A DNA stretch of 64,000 nt from Lithospermum erythrorhizon. Taxonomy: Eukaryota; Streptophyta; Magnoliopsida; Boraginales; Boraginaceae. Each line of letters starts with the position of its first letter. Position 1 is the stretch's first letter. The translations under genes and the position numbers were made by a program. The notes under the pieces are model-generated. The model ran no database searches. It was not told the DNA's origin and saw only the letters and a list, made by a program, of their open reading frames with translations. The stretch is from assembly GCA_019722365.1 (NCBI GenBank), contig JADFUC010002282.1, positions 247,239 to 311,238 of the forward strand. The letters run 5' to 3'. Shown piece after piece: positions 62,100 through 64,000 of the stretch.

Positions 62100-62930
62100 T
62101 CGTATTTGCAGTGTGGACGCTGATGTACCCGGGTATCGCTCTCTTTGTCGCGTTCTAAGTGTCAACTCCATGTCATGCCTCGTGATACCGAATGCCTTAA
62201 GATGCTCTAAGTAGATGTACTACAGGTCCCAATGCATCCCCTATATGCATGCTGATGGATGAAGACTCAAAGTGTATTTTTGCATCTGGGGTCGAGGCCT
62301 CTCCACCCGCTGGTTTAAGCCTGGCACGGTTCTTTCTTGGTGTCGTTGGCATCGTCGCCTCTATCATACCTACCTGGTCCGCGTCAAGAAACGTTGTGGA
62401 ACTCGCCCAGCTTGTTTTCCAACTATTTATGGAGTCCGGTTCCGCCTCCGTACAATTCTAACGCATTCCCTTTAAATAGCCGGGATCTAACTGCTGACCT
62501 CACGCGATCCTATTGCCCAAAGATTGTCGCATGTCTATACGGCGCCAAGACAACAAGGCTTGGGGATTCTAATCCACTCCCAAGTGTTAGGGGAACTTGG
62601 GAGGTCGACAGCTACGGGCATCCTCAACCTATCTAAAGGAGATGGTATGGTTCGACATAAAGAGCATAGTAGTAATCGCTCATCTTGGGGGCGTCTTTTG
62701 ATACTCCCAATATAAACTCCCTTACCGAGCAAATGGTACGGTTCCATTTAATGAGACATGGTCCTTCACCACCTTTTAAGTGTTGTCCCTCGGATGTTCT
62801 CGAGGCTTGATGCCAAGGCAGAGGCGTCAGTAGTGACTCCATGGAAGGTCTAGGCGCCTCTTCCGAGGTTGGCTCTTCAGTCGCCTCTGGCCGCTGAAAG
62901 TACGCCTCATGATCATATGTTCCCGCCATG
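62100..62930 (-). pseudogene. Outer gypsy-like gag, first half (before the copia insertion)
   Basis: On the minus strand an open frame at 62929-62633 (starting 'MAGTYDHEAYFQRPEATEEP') gives the N-terminal part. After frameshifts it is followed by 'LKGNALELYG' (about 62480-62450), an 'FHNVFLTRTR' segment (about 62410-62380), a 'WRGLDPRCKN' segment (about 62305-62275), 'HQHAYRGCIG' (about 62255-62225) and 'GMTWS' near 62170. This is the order of the plant gypsy gag core in which 'SLKGNAFDWY', 'EFLNRFYSTRR', 'RWRALSLDCK' and 'GMHWGLLYIL' follow one another. At least five frame changes are needed. The second half is at 44511-43860. Confidence 0.75.
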
Positions 62931-63146
62931 TGGGTTATAGCCTCCCCGACCTGCTACGCTTGGTAATGCCTCACTATTCTTTTTAAGGAGCCTATTCCGC
63001 TTCTACAGAAGGGTGCTACCGTCATGACCCGATACGCGAGACTCTTCAAAGTCAATATATACCTATACTTGATTTCACTTTCTATGGCTCGGAATTTATT
63101 ATTTATATGCTCCGGTTGTTAAACCTCTTTTAAGTAAAATTGTTCC

Positions 63147-64000
63147 TGGTATAAAGAATACTTATCAAACGGATCGCGCTCGACTATCGGCCAAAGATTA
63201 TCCACGATGCCGACGCCTGCAATATGAATCGACTCGATACGGACTCGAGCCGGGCTTGAGTTGGCCTTCGATTTGATACGCAACTCCGACAGGCTCTGTG
63301 ACGACGACTTGGCATTTGACTTCGAGATATGGACCGAACCGGGGCGCTGAGCAATCTTTGATCCTGCTGGCTGTATTACTGACAGTTACGCTCTTTGCAT
63401 TTCTGACCCTTTATACGGGCTTTATTGTAGTGGATTCGCCCGTGTTGATCGATAAAAGTTACCGTGAGTTGACGCCTTTCTTTGACTTCGGAGCAGCGGG
63501 TACCGACCAAATTCTTTTGTCGATATGTAGTTGGCTTGACAAGCCAATCTTTACTCGACGCCAGGGTGGACTTTTACGAATCTTATACTGTGGCTGTTCC
63601 TTCAACAACGTGGGCCTTAAGCAGCCTTCCTTGTATCGATAGTCGATGTAGAGCGCGGCTTCAAATTTTGATCCTACTCTCTTTGATTTGACTTGAGGGC
63701 TGGAGCGGGCATGAAGCCATGGATTGGTCCACTTCTTCTCCCATGTTTTAGCTTATTTCGATGTGGTGAGACAGTGAGCTTTAGCAATGATCCTCTCCCT
63801 GATTTCATGTAAGGTAGGCTCCAAAGAACGTGTTTCCTCGTAGCTTGTCGGATAAATTTCTACTTCTATCGAGATTCCGATTGTCTACTGGCGGGTTTTA
63901 TTTTTCCGTCAAGCTGGTGGTTTCAAAGAATCCTTGATTCTCTCCTCGATTTGACGTACACGGACTTCAAGTAATACGTAACTGAACGAAGTACAATGAT
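63147..64000 (-). repeat. 5' LTR of the outer gypsy-like element, cut by the window end
   Basis: It is the partner of 41535-42200. The inner boundary is at 63147 ('tggtataaag'; minus strand '...ataccA'). Beyond about 63700 the match to the other LTR weakens, partly because of indels. No primer-binding site could be recognised in the adjacent minus-strand 'ggaacaattttac'. Confidence 0.7.

Larger units (their letters stand above)
41535..64000 (-). mobile_element. Outermost Ty3/gypsy-like element (minus strand), runs off the window, pol apparently missing
   Basis: LTR-like sequence at 41535-about 42200 pairs with 63147-64000. The gag of this element reads on the minus strand from about 62930 down to 62100, is interrupted by the copia element, and resumes at 44511 down to about 43860. 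From there only about 1.5-2.3 kb of tandem-repeat-rich non-coding DNA separates gag from the 3' LTR. I see no RT, RNase H or integrase, so it looks like a gag-only, non-autonomous derivative. Its 5' LTR start lies beyond the window. Confidence 0.7.

Overview
This is nuclear DNA from a flowering plant. It is AT-rich with long non-coding stretches, introns in host genes, plant LTR retrotransposons, a CACTA-like element and small inverted-repeat elements of the 'CTCCCTCC' type. The retrotransposon families and host genes fit a eudicot, and my guess is an asterid, but I cannot name the species. Only three host gene loci are recognisable, all between about 27.4 and 39.2 kb. Everything else is transposon, tandem repeat or featureless AT-rich DNA. 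No tRNA, rRNA, CRISPR or bacterial-type feature was seen.

Layout. 0.5-1.7 kb: GC-richer, repeat-like remnant. 3.66-5.23 kb: degenerate tandem array with a unit of about 250 bp. 5.83-7.28 kb: non-autonomous CACTA-like element. 8.4-13.2 kb: AT-rich DNA with a perfect 36-bp duplication, a 300-bp direct repeat and a MITE-like element. 14.3-25.2 kb: decayed plus-strand Ty3/gypsy element (gag, protease/RT linker, RT end, RNase H, integrase, an antisense ORF before the 3' LTR). Its gag is split by a solo LTR at about 15.9-18.45 kb. 27.6-33.3 kb: NPF (NRT1/PTR) transporter, plus strand. 33.9-35.3 kb: glyoxal/galactose-oxidase-like gene, minus strand. 36.1-39.1 kb: ACC-synthase-like gene, minus strand. 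All three host genes carry frameshifts or internal losses.

41.5-64.0 kb is a three-level nest of retrotransposons, all on the minus strand. The outermost is a Ty3/gypsy element whose gag continues on both sides of an insertion and which appears to lack pol. Inside its gag lies a Ty1/copia element (about 44.5-62.04 kb). Inside the upstream LTR of the copia lies a third element (about 52.19-61.51 kb) with LTRs of about 2.6 kb that contain a minisatellite. The solo LTR at 16-18.4 kb belongs to the same family as this innermost element, in the opposite orientation.

Repeat copies and host exons differ from each other or from family expectation mainly by short insertions and deletions. The sequence alone cannot say whether this is genuine decay or uncorrected long-read error, and it determines whether the three host loci are genes or pseudogenes. 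I found no evidence for a wholly new biological system. The most interesting items are the nested stack, the antisense ORF in the Tat-like element, the minisatellite-bearing LTR family, the long NPF intron or insertion, and the run of three damaged metabolic/transport genes.
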